From Sipunculus nudus (lineage: Eukaryota; Annelida; Sipuncula; Golfingiida; Sipunculidae), in contig CM049315.1 of the NCBI GenBank assembly GCA_026874595.1, positions 19,241,664 to 19,305,663 on the forward strand: a stretch of 64,000 nt of DNA, given 5' to 3'. A program made the translations under genes and the position numbers. The number at the start of each line of letters is the position of its first letter. The first letter of the stretch is position 1. Shown here piece after piece: positions 11,397 to 24,837 of this stretch. The notes below the pieces were generated by a model. That model was not told the origin of the DNA, searched no databases, and worked only from the letters and a program-made list of their open reading frames with translations.

Positions 11397-12830
11397 ACAA
11401 ATTGCAGCGGTAACTAGCCAGGAGAGGGGAGAAAGCACACCATGTGTTGTGTGTTGTAATGCTGCAGGAAACTTTATTCCACCAATGTTAATCTACAAAA
11501 GGAAAAGGATGAAGCCAGAGCTGACTAACGGTGGTCCTCCAGGTGCTGCATATTCATGTCAGGAAAAAGGGTGGTATGTAATGAAGGGTTCTTTGCATGG
11601 CTTGAACATTTTATCAAAAATGTGAAACCATAAGTAGAAAACAGCTTCATACTTTTGTTGGATGGGCATGTAACCCACACAAAAAATCTCTCAGCAATTT
11701 TGATGGCCCGGGAAGCTGGAGTTGTTATGGTATCGCTCCCCACACACTGCACTTATTGGCTGCAGCCTTTAAATGTGGCATTTTTTTTTACCATTTGGGA
11801 GGTATTATAACGAAGCAATAAGAAATTAGATGAGAACACACGTAGATAGACCAGTTACAACATGGCAAGTTGCAGATATTTTGAATGAAGCATATGGAAA
11901 AGCTGCCTCTTATCAGATTGCTGTTAATGGTTTTTCCGAAAAACTGGTTTATGGCCACTGACAATGGATGTATTTCAAGATTCAGATTTTGCTGCTTCCA
12001 CATTGACAGATGTGACAAAAGGAGAGGAAGTACAAACTCCACTTCACAGCTCCTCTGTATCAGAAGATGAAACGACTAGATGTATATTCCATCCAGAACA
12101 TCGCACTGATGAAATAACAATTACAGATGTCAACAGTGAGATGGCAGACAAATCACAAGGTCTTGATGCAAACTTCAACAAAGGGCGCACTCCTGATCAC
12201 AGTTCTGACTTACCCCAGAGTGATAATGTCAGACCTACACAAGAAGGCTCTTCTCAAGACACGAATAATGCCAAAGCAACTGATACACTTCCGCAAAAAG
12301 AAACAGCTCCTGAAGTTTCTGGGGCTTTTCTCTGAAACAGAAAATTGCTGAACATGTTCTTGATCTTTCCCCACTACCAAAAATGGATACTTCTGTCAAG
12401 AAAAGGAGAGGGGGCAGGCAACATCTCAGGCTTGTGAATTGACCAGTAGCCCTTATAAACGAAAACTGGAGGACATGAAAATTAGTAAGCAAAATGTTAC
12501 AAAGAAAAAAATCAAATCAAAGAAGCCCAAACCAGCTTGCAAATGCAGGGGAAATTTGCTTGATTCCAAGCCTGATGCAGGGGTAACAAGTCCTGATGTG
12601 GCTGCTGGTGAAGATCAAACATGCTAAAAACCACTGAAAGGTATTGTAGACTGCAAATCTGGCCAGTGGTGTGCCCTGTTGTATGAAGGAAGAATTTATC
12701 CTGGAATCATCAGAAGTAGGTCTGATTCTGAGGAGCCAAATCCAACTGTAGAAATAGAGGCAATGGAAATTGCAGGTATCAACAGGTTTCATTGGCCAAA
12801 ATGGAAGGATATATATTTTACAATGTATAA
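11397..12830 (+). pseudogene. pogo/Tigger-like DDE_1 transposase relic, main part
   Basis: This is a cut-and-paste DNA transposase relic in several frames. Readable in order: AAVTSQERGE; CCNAAGNFIPPMLIYKRKRM (11452-11511); LLLDGHVTH with a catalytic Asp codon at 11661; a stretch matching 'LPxHxTxxLQPL' whose third acidic position reads Asn (codon at 11772); RPVTTWQVADILNEAYGKAA near 11850-11905; DSDFAASTLTDV near 11970-12010; a Ser/Thr-rich linker; and a C-terminal module WCALLYEGRIYPGII (about 12668-12712) with FHWPKW. This order is that of invertebrate Tigger-like proteins. At least three frame changes and the replaced acidic residue indicate loss of function. Terminal inverted repeats were not identified. 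Confidence 0.7.
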
Positions 12831-14935
12831 ATGTTGGTATTTTCCTGTTTTGTGACAGGAGCTGAAAGACTCAGCAATTTTTTTAGAGTTGATCTGAAAC
12901 ACTTTTACAAGGTGACTTTGTTAAATTATTATTTATTTAATTTATTGAAGTATTTGCGTAATGTTTGATGTTCAATGACAAACCTCTCATGCAGTATAAC
13001 TCCTTGTATAAGATATACCCATATTGTTTCAAACAGCTGTTGTAAACCATATGTTGAACCATTAATAAATGTGGGGTTAGGATGTGTAATTAAAATTATT
13101 TTCATAATACAACCATATTGAATTCTTGAGTTGCATAAACAAACATATGTCAAAAGAATCTTGTACATCTAATAAAAAGTTGTTCTTCACAGTTAATTTT
13201 TTAATTTTAACAGGAATACTAAATGAACACTGACGATGTGCCCTATGGTCCAATATATGGCACTGTGTGGTCCTATTGTGGATGCAGCATCCACGATTGG
13301 ACCAGTTCTGCAGAAAAAAAATTTACTTTTGACTTTTAGGCAATAGGTGTTACCCAATATATACCAATTGACAAGATGTAATTTTCCTGTAGGACTGCAC
13401 TGGAAATGTTTGTTCAAATCTCCACACCTTTTTTTCAGTATAGGCAGACAGTATTTGTTAAGTGGTACAATCGCGGCAACTCTCCCCTATATCCCCTGTA
13501 ACACCTCCATAGAATTGGTCACAGCTGGAAGAGAAAAAGTCGAACTGATCTTTTCTTTCAAGTGTGAAAGTGGGTCTGGGTGATATTTTAAGAAAACACA
13601 CAAAAAACAGTGTGCTAAGAAATCTGGCAAGAAAAGAAGTCAGTCCAAAAGGAAAATGTGCATAAACAAGTTCAGAACATCACCTCCAAAACATTTCAAG
13701 AACTGCTATTCAGTCAGAAGCAACAAGAAATGTGTGCACTAGCAGGTGGGATTGTTTAAGTCCAGAAAACCTGAAAAACTGTGATGTTGAAAAAACTATG
13801 AACAGATATACCTGAAAGAGGTGCCTCACACATGCATGCCTGTGGCTAAAATAGTCACATCAATCAGCTCTCTAAATATTCCTCATGAAATGAACCGAAA
13901 TACCATATGTTTAATTAGGTTCACTCCACCAGTAATATCAACTTCCAGGAATATTTGGTGCATTGACAAAGAGATTTTCTAATTTCATATCTCTTCAAAC
14001 AATTTCATTTTCATTTCACCTATGATGCCAATGATTGTGATCAAAATAAAACAGGAAAACAACTGAGACATCATCCATTAAAAAAGTTATCGTTGTCAAC
14101 TGTTATCACGTTTGGTGTTTATATTGCCTTAATTGAACAGTGTTGTCTGATTTGTCTTTGGTTATTCAGTATGTTTCTATTTTTTTGACAGTTTTTAAGC
14201 CATCTAACAGGCATCAGATGATAGCACATCATCAGTGTTGCTTTTTCTTATCCTTATTTCATTGTTTCATTGAGGAACTTGTCAAAAACAGAAATGGCCG
14301 TGACTTTCGAGAGCACTTGTGAGTTATGTTCCAGCTGGATTAATTCCTTCAACTGCTGGAGAACAGTGCAGAAAGAACAGGTGCTGGTTTCTTACTTTAA
14401 GGCTTTGTTTAAGTAACAAGGGGTCCAGCCATGTTTTGTCATCTTGGGACCTTATAAATCCATCAACCTGTTGACCTGTATACTTTCTAGTTAGAACTAG
14501 TGCTGGCACAGTGGTGCTATGGTATAAGTTGATAAAGCATATCATTACATCATCATTTCTATTACTCATATTTATTTTCTCGCAGTACCATATGCTGTCA
14601 TTGATGAACAAGTGATAGATCAAAATATGTCCCTTAAATGCCGAGACATCTTTTGTCAAATACACCGCATTTTGTTGCAAGAATGTTAGCATATGGCAGT
14701 GGATTGAGTTTTCCTCACTTTTTTTTTTCTCTGGCACTACATCCAACGTAGAACATGTGAATGTTTTTGAAGGTTTTTACTAACAAATGGACATGTGGTT
14801 CTGCCCTTGGTTAATTCTTTTGTAGTTTTTCATCAATCACTCCAGGGTGCTCCAAACCCAATTTTGAATTGCTGCACTCTACCCTATGTCTCTTCTTGGA
14901 AATTTAATGTGAAACCCTCTTTAAAACAGTTGTAC
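12831..14935. other. Unassigned AT-rich stretch with weak ORFs only
   Basis: No feature can be supported. The longest open stretch is a 140-codon minus-strand frame at 14324-14746 beginning MDVVPEKKKSEENS. I recognise no family in it, and its composition matches the surrounding DNA. Short plus-strand frames at 13347-13583 and 14140-14322 are equally unconvincing. The stretch may include the 3' non-coding part of the DDE_1 transposon. Confidence 0.4.
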
Positions 14936-15081
14936 AGTGATTTACAAGCTATTTATGGGTACCCTCATTAAACCATTTATCTATTGAGCAGTTTTCCTGG
15001 TCACATTGGTGTTGACATGTTTGATCTGACTTCTCTGACCCAGTCCCGAACCCCCCATCCCCACCCGAACCCATCACAAAA

Positions 15082-18000
15082 ACAAGGGACCTATGGGTCA
15101 CGACGCTCAGCTGTTATATATGATAAAAAAATATTATTTAGAAATGAGGCACATGCTGGTTTTGTGTGGTAATAAATATAAGCTGTATTATGAGTTGTTG
15201 TTGTTTAGCTTATGTATGATTTTGATAGTACCTTTGGAGACAGGGAAGAGGATTGATTTCATTTATTTTATTAACAAATAGAGTACTATTGTCACACAGA
15301 TTTTGACTTGGCCATATAACTTATAAGCAGAACATATAATATAAGAGTAACTATTTATTAAAAAAAATTACAAATATTGTCCCAAATATAATTTTTATTA
15401 AAAATAAGAGAATCATATGATTTTTTAAAATGAAATATAACTGATATGATTATTTAAATAATATTGAAGGATATATTCATGAATGCATTCATGAATACAT
15501 TTTGAAAGTATTTGCACGAGTATTCATATACTTTCATTTTTAGCTGAATTCCCATTCTTTATGCAAAAAAATTTTATAATGGAGTACATAATCATATTCG
15601 TATTTAAATACAATCACAAAGTATTCGCACCATGTCTGGTATTTATTCAGTTTTCACCAAACAATGATGTTGAGAATCCAGAATATACAAAATTCACACA
15701 TTTAAATAATGATCATAAGTACCTGGTTTTATTGCTTTTATTTATATTAAAAAATAACTGTAAAAAATTCATTTTGGACTAATTTCACATCAATGTACAC
15801 ACTAGACACAGTAGGAATCTAGATTAATATTATCAACTGCATCTTTGTCTATCATTAATTTCCTTCATATAATCCCTAATGATTAGTAATGAATAATATG
15901 ATTTACTTCATTATTAAAATTGAACTGAAAAATGCCATAGGTGACTGCATGGTGTTATTTGGAATATGTGACATTCTACCCATCGATACAAGATTCTTAT
16001 ATCATCAGTAACTGCAAGTTAATTTCCTGTTATTATAAACTTACAAATTCCTTTTCTATTTTTCTTTAATTTGTTATTAAACACCAATAAAAATTTATTA
16101 ATTTATTGTTTATTGTTATGTTGTTGGTTAAAACTACTAGATGAGGTGGGTTGGACACCTGGATCAACTGTGGCTGGCCATAAGCTGCCTGGATTCTCGC
16201 CTCAAGCCTGCATAATTTGATGAAAGGTCAACAAGGTCAACATACAGGTGACTCAAGAGGGGCTGGAGAGAGCCAAAGTCTGACAGGGTCTCATAAAAAC
16301 ATTAATAAAAGCTACAATTTTTGGCCAATTTCTTTCAGCTTTCTAAACTAAAAAGCTGAAATCCTTATGTGTGCATGATATGAAAATTATATCAACAGTG
16401 CTCACAGGAAACAAACGTGCCATGGTCACAGTTGGGCAAAATTTAAGGTACTAATTTTATATTTATACTAATAACTTATAAAATTTGAAAAATTCAGAAC
16501 TAATTTTTGGTATTCAATTGAATCTTGATTAGATAATGTTACATCCCTGACAAAAAAATCTCTAGCTTCAGCAATGCCCTTGTTAAGGGAGTAAGTATAT
16601 TTCTTGATTTTTTACAAAGTGCATTATGTTTGGGCCCATAACTTAAAACAATTACGCAATACTGACATCATTCTTGCATGTGCATAGAGAATGAAAAATA
16701 TGTATATTATTTATGATTAAAGTCAGATCAGTGGTTTTGATATTAGGCAGTCTTGAAGTGTAACAATGGGTTTTTAATGGAAAAATGAAGTTTTTCATTA
16801 ATATCTCGAAGGTATTAAGTCCTAGTGACCAAATTCTTGGCATGGTAGGGGATTTTGGTGACATCTAACTGTATGCCGAATTTAAGGAACTTAGAGCAGA
16901 AGCTGGGGAGCTGAGCTCTTGCAAACTGCATGACACTAGCTTGATGTAAACAATATGTTACATGGTGCTTGAAAACTTGATTAAAATCTACAGTTTTTGA
17001 TCAACTGGTTTCAAATTTTTGGTGTTAACAGTTGAAATGCTAACAAAAACATGCTGTGAAAATTAAATCCACAGTACTTACAGGAAAAAAACGTGCCATG
17101 GTCAAAGTTGGGCAAAATTTAAGATACCAATTTTTTATTTTTATTAATATTTTAAAAAATTTTAAAAGATTTTACAAGTTTTATAAATTTGTATTAAAAA
17201 AACACTGAAAATATAAGTTAAAATATTAGAATTCTTAGTTTCAATCATTATACATCCAGAGTGTAGCTCATATTCGGTCATATTATGCATACACATATAA
17301 TTTTATTATTTTTAAATCACAAATTTTTAAACTGAATTTAAAAGAAAATAATGCCACAACATGGCATCTACAAGATTATTCCTTGAATCACTATTAAAAA
17401 GTTTTGCACATTGGAGTTTTCAGTACATGCTTAATCTTATTCACCAAAATAAAATAAGATTCTGTAAATTTGGTAAAATAAAAACATCTTTTCAAATAAA
17501 GTATACACACTGATTGTTGAATGAGGGACAAACAATATCATTATGCTAATTACAATCTAAGCTTTAATTTATTCCTGGAATTATGGTCAATTTCACACCT
17601 GGTGAAGTTTTTACTCTTCTCAAGGAAGGAATTACTTGTCTGATGAACATCCACACTTTCATAGCAATACACCACTTTGTGGACACAATTAAATGTGCAC
17701 TTTAATCATTGTAACCCTGGTGGTAAATACAAAATCTAAAATGTAGCATAACCAAGAATAAAATGAAATACAGAAAATTATAACATTCATCTAATTAATG
17801 CATCATCTAGGGGGGGGGGGGGGTGTGCAGGGCAGAGGGGAAGCCTGCTAGTAGTGGCCCAGCTGAGCCAAGACAAGCTGCCTGGGGTGGGTTACATAAT
17901 GCAAGTGAAGGCTTTACTACTAGGTGGGCTAGATGTAAACAACACTTGACATGGTGTATGAAAACTTGAATAAAAGCTACTCTTTTCAATCAATTCCTTT

Positions 18001-19314
18001 GAAATTTCAGATTTTAAAAGATTAAATCCTTATGTATATATGCTGTTAAAATTAAATCAACAGTGCTTACAGAAAAAAAACATGCCATTGCCAAAGTTGG
18101 ACAAAATTTAGGGTACTGATTTTTTATTTAAGCTAATAACTTGAAAAATTTGCAAAATTCAGATCTAATTTTGGGTAAACAATCGAATCTTGATTAAATA
18201 AAGTTATATTCCTGACAAAAAGTCTCCAGCTTCAGCAATTCTCATCTAATGTGAGTAAATATATTTCTTGATTTTTAAAAAAGTGCATTATGTTTGGGCC
18301 CATAACTTTAAAAAAATACGCAATACTGACATCATTTCTGGCATGTGAATAGCGAATGTATAGAAAAATATGTCAGGTCAGTGGTTTTGATATTAGGCAG
18401 TCTTGAAGTGTAACAATGGGTTTTTAATGGAAAAATGAAGTTTTTCATTAATATCTCGAAGGAATTAAGTCCTAATGACCAAATTCTTGGCATGGTAGGG
18501 GATTTTGGAGAAATCTAACTGTATGCCAAATTAAAGGAACTTAGAGCTGAAGCTCGGGAGCTGAGCTCTAGCAAACTGCATAACACTAGCAATATGTGAC
18601 ATGGTGCTTGAAAACTTGAATAAAATCTACAGTTTTTGATCAAATGGTTTCAAATTTTTGGTGTTAACAGTTGAAATGCTAACAAAAACATGCTTTGAAA
18701 ATTCAATCCACAGCAATTACAGGAAAAAAACGTGCCATGGTCAAAGTTGGGCAAAATTTAAGGTACCAATTTTTTATTTTTGCTAATATTTTAAAAATTT
18801 TAAAAGATTTTGTTCTAATTTTGGGTATACAATTTAATTTTTATTAATAAAAGTAATATTACTGGAAAAAAGTGCTTAGCTTTAACAAGTTTTGTGTTAA
18901 GTGATAAAATTTCTTTCCTGATTATTTACAAAATGCATTATGTTTGGGCCCATAACTTTTTTAAATTATATAATACAGACCTAATTTCTGGCATGTACAT
19001 AGGAATTATATAGAGGATTATTTGTGGGAAATATGAGGAAAAACAGATGAGTGGTTTTGATATTAGGCAGTCCTGAAGTGTGAAAATAGGTTTTTAATAA
19101 AAAATTGAGGTTTTTCCTTAATTTCTCAAAGGAATGAAGTCGCAAAGACCCAGTTTTAGGCTTGGTAAGAGATCTTGGGGACATCTAACATTATGCTGAA
19201 TTTTGGATTCCTAGGTCTTACGGTTTCAAAACATGCCACATCTACGGTCGGACGGACGGACGACGGACAATGGACCACGACTATAGCTCAGATGACTTAT
19301 AGTCAGCTGAGCTA
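15082..19314 (-). mobile_element. Helentron/HINE-like element, family A, copy 4 (ends fixed by an empty site)
   Basis: This is the longest family A copy, 4233 bp, from ACAAGGGACC to GAGCTA. The sister block at 26712-26719 has the uninterrupted target: 8 A between 'catcac' and 'tgctgg'. Four A remain on each side of the element here, so the insertion added no target duplication. The interior contains several diverged copies of the 'tttgggcccataactt' module (near 16630, 18295 and 18948), a G run near 17810 and a GACG run near 19247. No replicase is encoded. Confidence 0.78.
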
Positions 19315-19399
19315 AAAATGCTGGTCATTTTAAAGCTGGATAACCCTTCACATTTGTTGCAATGACATATTTTCTTATAATAACATATAATGTCAGTGA

Positions 19400-20560
19400 T
19401 AACCATTAGTAGTCCAAATATGACACTTAAATTATGAGACATCTTTTATTCTTTTATAGCATGCACCTCACTTTTTAGGAAGAAATATGATGCATCTGAT
19501 GTCAATAATGAGCATGAGTGTCATAACAAAATATGACACTTTACTTCTGAGACATCTTTTATTCTTTTATAACATGCACCTCACTTTTTAGGAAGAAATA
19601 TGATGCACCTGATGTCAATGATGAGCATTAATGTCATAACAAAATATGACACTTTACTTCTGAGACATCTTTTATAACATGCGCCTCACTTTTTAGGAAG
19701 AAATATGATGCATCTGATGTCAATAATGAGCATTAGTGTCATAACAAAATATGACGCTTAAATTCTGAGACATCTTTTATTCTTTTATAACATTCACCAC
19801 ACTTTTTAGGAAGAAATATGATGCATCTGATGTCAATAATGAGCATTAGTGTCATAACAAAATATGACACTTTACTTCTGAGACATCTTTTATTCTTTTA
19901 TAACATTCACCACACTTTTTAAAAATCAATATGATGCATCTGATGTCAATAATGAGCATAACATTCACCACACTTTTTAAAAATCAATATGATGCATCTG
20001 ATGTCAATAATGAGCATTAATGTCATAACAAAATATGACACTTTACTTCTGAGACATCTTTTATTCTTTCATAACATGCACCTCACTTTTTAGGAAGAAA
20101 TATGATGCACCTGATGTCAATGATAAGCATTAATGTCATAACAAAATATGACACTTAAATTCTGAGACATCTTTTATTCTTTTATAACATGCACCTCTCT
20201 TTTTAGGAAGAAATATGATGCATCTGATGTCAATAATGAGCATTAGTGTCATAACAAAATATGACACTTTACTTCTGAGACATCTTTTATTCTTTTATAA
20301 CATGCATCTCACTTTTTAGGAAGAAATATGATGCATCTGATGTCAATAATGAGCATTAGTGTCATAACAAAATATGACACTTTACTTCTGAGACATCTTT
20401 TATTCTTTTATAACATGCATCTCACTTTTTAGGAAGAAATATGATGCATCTGATGTCAATAATGAGCATTAGTGTCATAACAAAATATGACACTTAATTT
20501 CTGAGACATCTTTTATAACACTCAGTGCACATTTCAGGAAGATATATAATACATATGATT
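19400..20560. repeat. 114-bp satellite array, block 1
   Basis: About ten head-to-tail units of 113-114 bp. Each contains 'ctgagacatcttttattc', 'cactttttaggaagaaatat' and 'gatgcatctgatgtcaataa'. Some units lack 'ttcttttat' or are partly truncated (near 19920-19990). Units differ at a few positions, so the array is only moderately homogenised. The same satellite flanks the LTR element in block 2. Confidence 0.9.
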
Positions 20561-20689
20561 TTAAACACCTCCTCCTCCCTTTACATCATCACAATCCCAT
20601 AGTTCTTTATGGACATCACCCCATATGTGATTGTCCAGCACCTTTTTCTTTATGTGGCAAGACTCCCTCCTGGTTAACTCTCATTGTGT

Positions 20690-21440
20690 GTGTGTGTGGG
20701 GGGGGGGGGGGGAGACAGTTGAACACATGGCAATCCTGTTTAAGAGATGCAGTGTCATTGGCCACATTCACTTGGTGTGGGGGAGGGGGGGGGCAGTTGA
20801 ACACATGGCAATACTGTAAGAGATGCAGTGTCATTGGCCACATTAACTTGGTGTGAAGGGGGGGGGGGGCAGTTGAACCCATGGCAATACTGTAAGAGAT
20901 GCAGTGTCATTGGCCACATTCACTTGGTGTAGGGGGGGGGGGGGCAGTTGAACCCATGGCAATACTGTAAGAGATGCAGTGTCATTGGCCACATTAACTT
21001 GGTGTGGTGGGGGAGGGGGGGGGGGGCAGTTGAACACATGGTAATACTGTAAGAGATGCAGTGTCACTTGCCACATTCACTTGGTGTTGGGGTGGTGAAC
21101 ACATGGCAATACTGTAAGAGATGCAGTGTCATTGATCACATTCACTTGGTTTGGGGGGGGGGGGCAGTTGAACACATGGCAATACTGTAAGAGATGCAGT
21201 GTCAGCAGTGTCATTGGCCACATTAACTTGGTGGAGGGCAGTTGAACACATGGCATGGCCACATTCACTTGGTGTGTGTGGGGGGGGGGGGACAGTTAAA
21301 ATGGTAATACTGTAAGACATGCAGTGTCATTGGTCATATTCACTTGGTGTGTGTGTGTGTGGGGCATATACTGTAAGAGATGCAGTGTCATCAGCCACAT
21401 TAACTTGGTGTGGTGGGGGGACAGTTGAAAACATGGCAAT
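20690..21440. repeat. G-rich minisatellite, block 1
   Basis: About ten units of 62 bp of conserved sequence ('cagttgaacacatggcaata', 'ctgtaagagatgcagtgtca', 'ttggccacattcacttggtg'), each followed by a variable run of roughly 5-15 G. Long ORFs in the array, proline-rich on one strand, are by-products of the repeat and are not annotated as genes. Confidence 0.9.
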
Positions 21441-21646
21441 ACTGAAACATTTGAAAACATACATTGAAAATTTGTTTTTGCTGAATGTTATTGTGTTTAA
21501 CACCATATTGCAAACTGCTTGTGACATCTATACCAGAACATATTTGTAAATACAGTACATGCATCAAGTAGTGTCTGACTTACACCACATCTATACCAGA
21601 ACATTTCACAGGAGTTAATTCATGTATCTGTTTGGCTGCAAGATAT
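21441..21646. other. Unique spacer between the minisatellite and family B element, block 1
   Basis: Low-complexity unique sequence, nearly identical to 35390-35593 in block 2. It includes a roughly 50-bp internal repeat ('acatctataccagaacat'). No gene is seen. Confidence 0.6.
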
Positions 21647-24600
21647 ACAAGGCCTACAGGCCTAATGCAAACCTGTGCAATGAGATTACACCAGGTATAG
21701 TGCTTCAATGCTGGACCATTACTTTTCAAGAACATATGTAACATGTATATGAACAATGCATGTACTAAACACTTAGAACAAGAAACAAACATCACTGCTG
21801 TAATTCTGGCATGGGTGCACACAACACAAAAACTAGAATATGGGTAGTCAACCAGCGACTACTTGTATCCGCCAAAATCAGAGTGGGAAAGGTGAAGTGA
21901 GGCATGGATTGAGTGGCAAGGGGAAATAGAGTGAGGTGTGTTGCATAATAGCCTGGATGTCTGCAGCCAAAATGTGTAGGTTGTGCCACCTACCACAAAA
22001 TTCCAGAAAGCTGTCCCAGATGTATGAACATGTAAAATTTTAGGCAGATAAGTCAAACCACTACTGAGATACGAGTGATTTTAGCCTACGGCAGACGGAT
22101 GCTGTGTATGATTAAGAGATATGGGAGATCTATACACATGCAAAATTTAAGGGGGATATGTCAAACCAGTCCTGATATATAAGCCTGAATGTCTGCAGTG
22201 TAAACATAAATATAGGTGGCTCCACCTGACACAAAATCGAGAAAGCTATCCAAGATGTATAAACATGCAAAATTTTAGACAGAAAAGTCACATCATTGCT
22301 GAGATATGAATAATTTCAGCCCACGGCAGACAAACAGATGGATGCTTTGCAAAAATGGTGGCAAATGGTGCCACCAATTTGGTGTATGATTAAGAGCTAT
22401 GTGAGATCTATGAACATGCAAAATTTTTGCCCGATCGGTCAAATATTCCTGAGATATGAGCTTGGATGTCTGCAGCGAAAATTTGAATGTAGGTGGCACC
22501 ACCTGTCATAAAACAAGAAAGCTGTCTAGGATGTATAAACCTGCAAAATTTTCAGGTGGATAAGTCAAACCACTGCCGAGATATGAGTCTTATATACAAC
22601 GAAGAGATATACACATATGCCCAATGTCAGACTGATATGTCAACCCCTCCTGTGAAATAAGCAGGGACATACACTGTGCAAAAATTATTGTAGGTGGTGC
22701 CACCAGTCTTGTACACTATAAAGCTACCCGATATGTATATACATGCCTAATTTTAGGCTGATATATCAAATTTCTCTGTAGAAATAACCAGGCGCATACA
22801 CTGCTAAAGTCAATGTAGGTGGCACCACCTGTCTTGTAAATGAGAATACCATCAAAGACGCATAGACAGGTCAAAATATCAGTCCAATACATCAAACTTC
22901 CCCAGAGTTTGATGCACTGGGCTGACAAGGCTTAGGTGAGTAAGGCAGTGGCCCCCGAGGGACCTGTGACAAATTGCTGCCTCAAGCTACTGCACTGAGT
23001 GAACTCTTGACCTGCACCTGGCTAGACTGAGTGAACTTTTGACCTGTACCTGGCTGCACTGAGCGAACTCTTGACCTGTTGCATAATCTGACACAGTTGG
23101 CAGTCTGACAACTATAAATAGATTCAGGCTGACCTTTGGTGCCAAATATGCTGCAGTGAGCAGTCTGCCAAAGCTATTAATAGAATGCAGCTACTGCACT
23201 GAGTGAACTCTTGACCTATACCTGGCTGCACTTCTTCCAATCCTGGCACTGTGCCAAAACTATTTATAGAGCTGAAATCATCTTGGCTAATGGCCAACAT
23301 CAAGGCACTGGCAATCTGCGAATGGTAAACCAAGTGATGCCATCTGTACACAAAAGTGGTCCCTACTTGAAATCACTTTTGAAATTTATTTTCCCAATAC
23401 AAAATGCTTTTCAGCTGACTTTTTATAAAAAAAAGAAATCAGGAATATATGTAAAATTATTAGGGATGCATACTGAATGCAAAATTAAAATACAGATATA
23501 TCTCATTGATGGCAAATTCTTAATTAAGTTGAGTAGGGATACCAATAATTTATAATCCACATACAGTTGTCTTTATATAGCCACAAAGAGCTGAATATCC
23601 ATGACTGTAACATTGCCTGGTATGATGAATAACTTAAATCATAAATCTAAATATTTTTAAAGATTTAAAAAAAACTTTCTTGTCAATATTTACCAAAGAT
23701 AACCTGAAATCTAAATGTCTAGTGGCATGATGTAATAGATGCTGATAAACTGGTGCCAGGCTAGATGTAACGGCATCACACTGCTAACATTTAAGGTAAA
23801 ATGACTCAATTCAATCTCCATAATTCAGCCAAAAATCATTCATATGGAACCATTAATGACAATTATTATAAGAATTATTGTAGGGATTATTCTTGTAAAA
23901 TATTTAACAAACTGGCTTCAGTGGCATCCGTCGAAAAACATTTCGCAGGTTTATAACTCATATAGGAAGATAAAGCAAACTGGCTAAGTTCAGCTTCCCG
24001 TAACTCAGCCAAAAATCACTGAACCTAAACCATTTGAACAAACTTGAATTATCAACATCTGATCATTAATATGTGAGATTTAAGAAATTGGCCCTGCGGT
24101 TTTTGAGAAGAAGATCTTTGTGGTCACTGAGCTAAAATGGGCTGTTATGGCATATCACTAAATTCAGCTCCTATAACTTAGCCAAAAGTCACTGAAAAGA
24201 GACCATTTGAACAAACTTCAGAAAGCACTACCCTAGGATCATTTCTATGCGATATTAAACATTTTGGCCATATGGTTTCAGAGAAGAAATTTTATTGTAG
24301 CCCTCAGTGTGATACAGGCACTGATGACCCCGTACAAAAAAGGCCCACGCAGGTGGTGCCACCAATACCTCAATTTCAGATATGACCTATGTGACCAACA
24401 TTAGCATACAATTTAGTGATAATAGCTCCAGCCGTTTCTGAGATTTAAATTTAAATATGGTTTTTTGCACAGTTAACAAAATTCAACCTCCTGTAACTCA
24501 GCCAAAAATCTCCGAACTGGAACCATTCGAACAAACTTGAGAAAGATTGTCCCAGGGATCATTTCTGTGAAATATTGGACAATATGGCTGGACAGTTTCA

Positions 24601-24837
24601 GAGCAGAAGATTTTTAAAGTTATTTTTGCTTTTTCCCTCTAAAATCTAAGAAAATGCAGTTAGAAAAAAAATAAACAAATACGATATAGTTTTTTGGATG
24701 ACTGAATATTTGCAAAAAATTTGGTGCTGCTAGCTCCTGCCGTTTTTGAGATAGCTATGGTTAACATAAAGACGACGCACGACGCACAACACACGACGGA
24801 CGCCGCCGCACCATCGCATAAGCTCACAGGTTCGCTA
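21647..24837 (-). mobile_element. Helentron/HINE-like element, family B, copy 1
   Basis: It starts ACAAGGCCTACAGGCCT (hairpin AGGCCT-AC-AGGCCT) followed by the inverted repeat GCGAACCTGTG, here with one mismatch (GCAAACCTGTG). It ends CACAGGTTCGC-TA. The interior shares a lead-in with family A copy 2 ('gccaaaatcagagtg', 'gaggcatggattgagtggca'), several GGTGGCGCCACC-like units (21960-22850), short tandem 'gagtgaactcttgacctg' units (22990-23220) and repeated 'aactcagccaaaaatcactg' blocks (23820-24650). No protein is encoded. Confidence 0.6.

Larger units (their letters stand above)
14936..24837. repeat. Composite duplicated block, copy 1
   Basis: The block begins 'agtgatttacaagctattta' and ends exactly at the CTA terminus of a family B element. 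Its parts recur in the same order at 26576-39135: a lead-in containing GGGTACCC, a 114-bp satellite, a G-rich minisatellite, a roughly 200-bp spacer and a family B element. Copy 1 additionally carries the family A insertion at 15082-19314. Excluding that insertion it is about 5.7 kb. Confidence 0.8.

Noticed and set aside
14324-14746. 140-codon minus-strand ORF
   Set aside because: No recognisable domain, composition like the surroundings, and it lies in otherwise unassigned DNA.
20616-21527. Many proline-rich ORFs on both strands over the G-rich minisatellite (also at 32864-35474)
   Set aside because: They follow the repeat unit and its G runs. Frames change with G-run length, and no domain is present.
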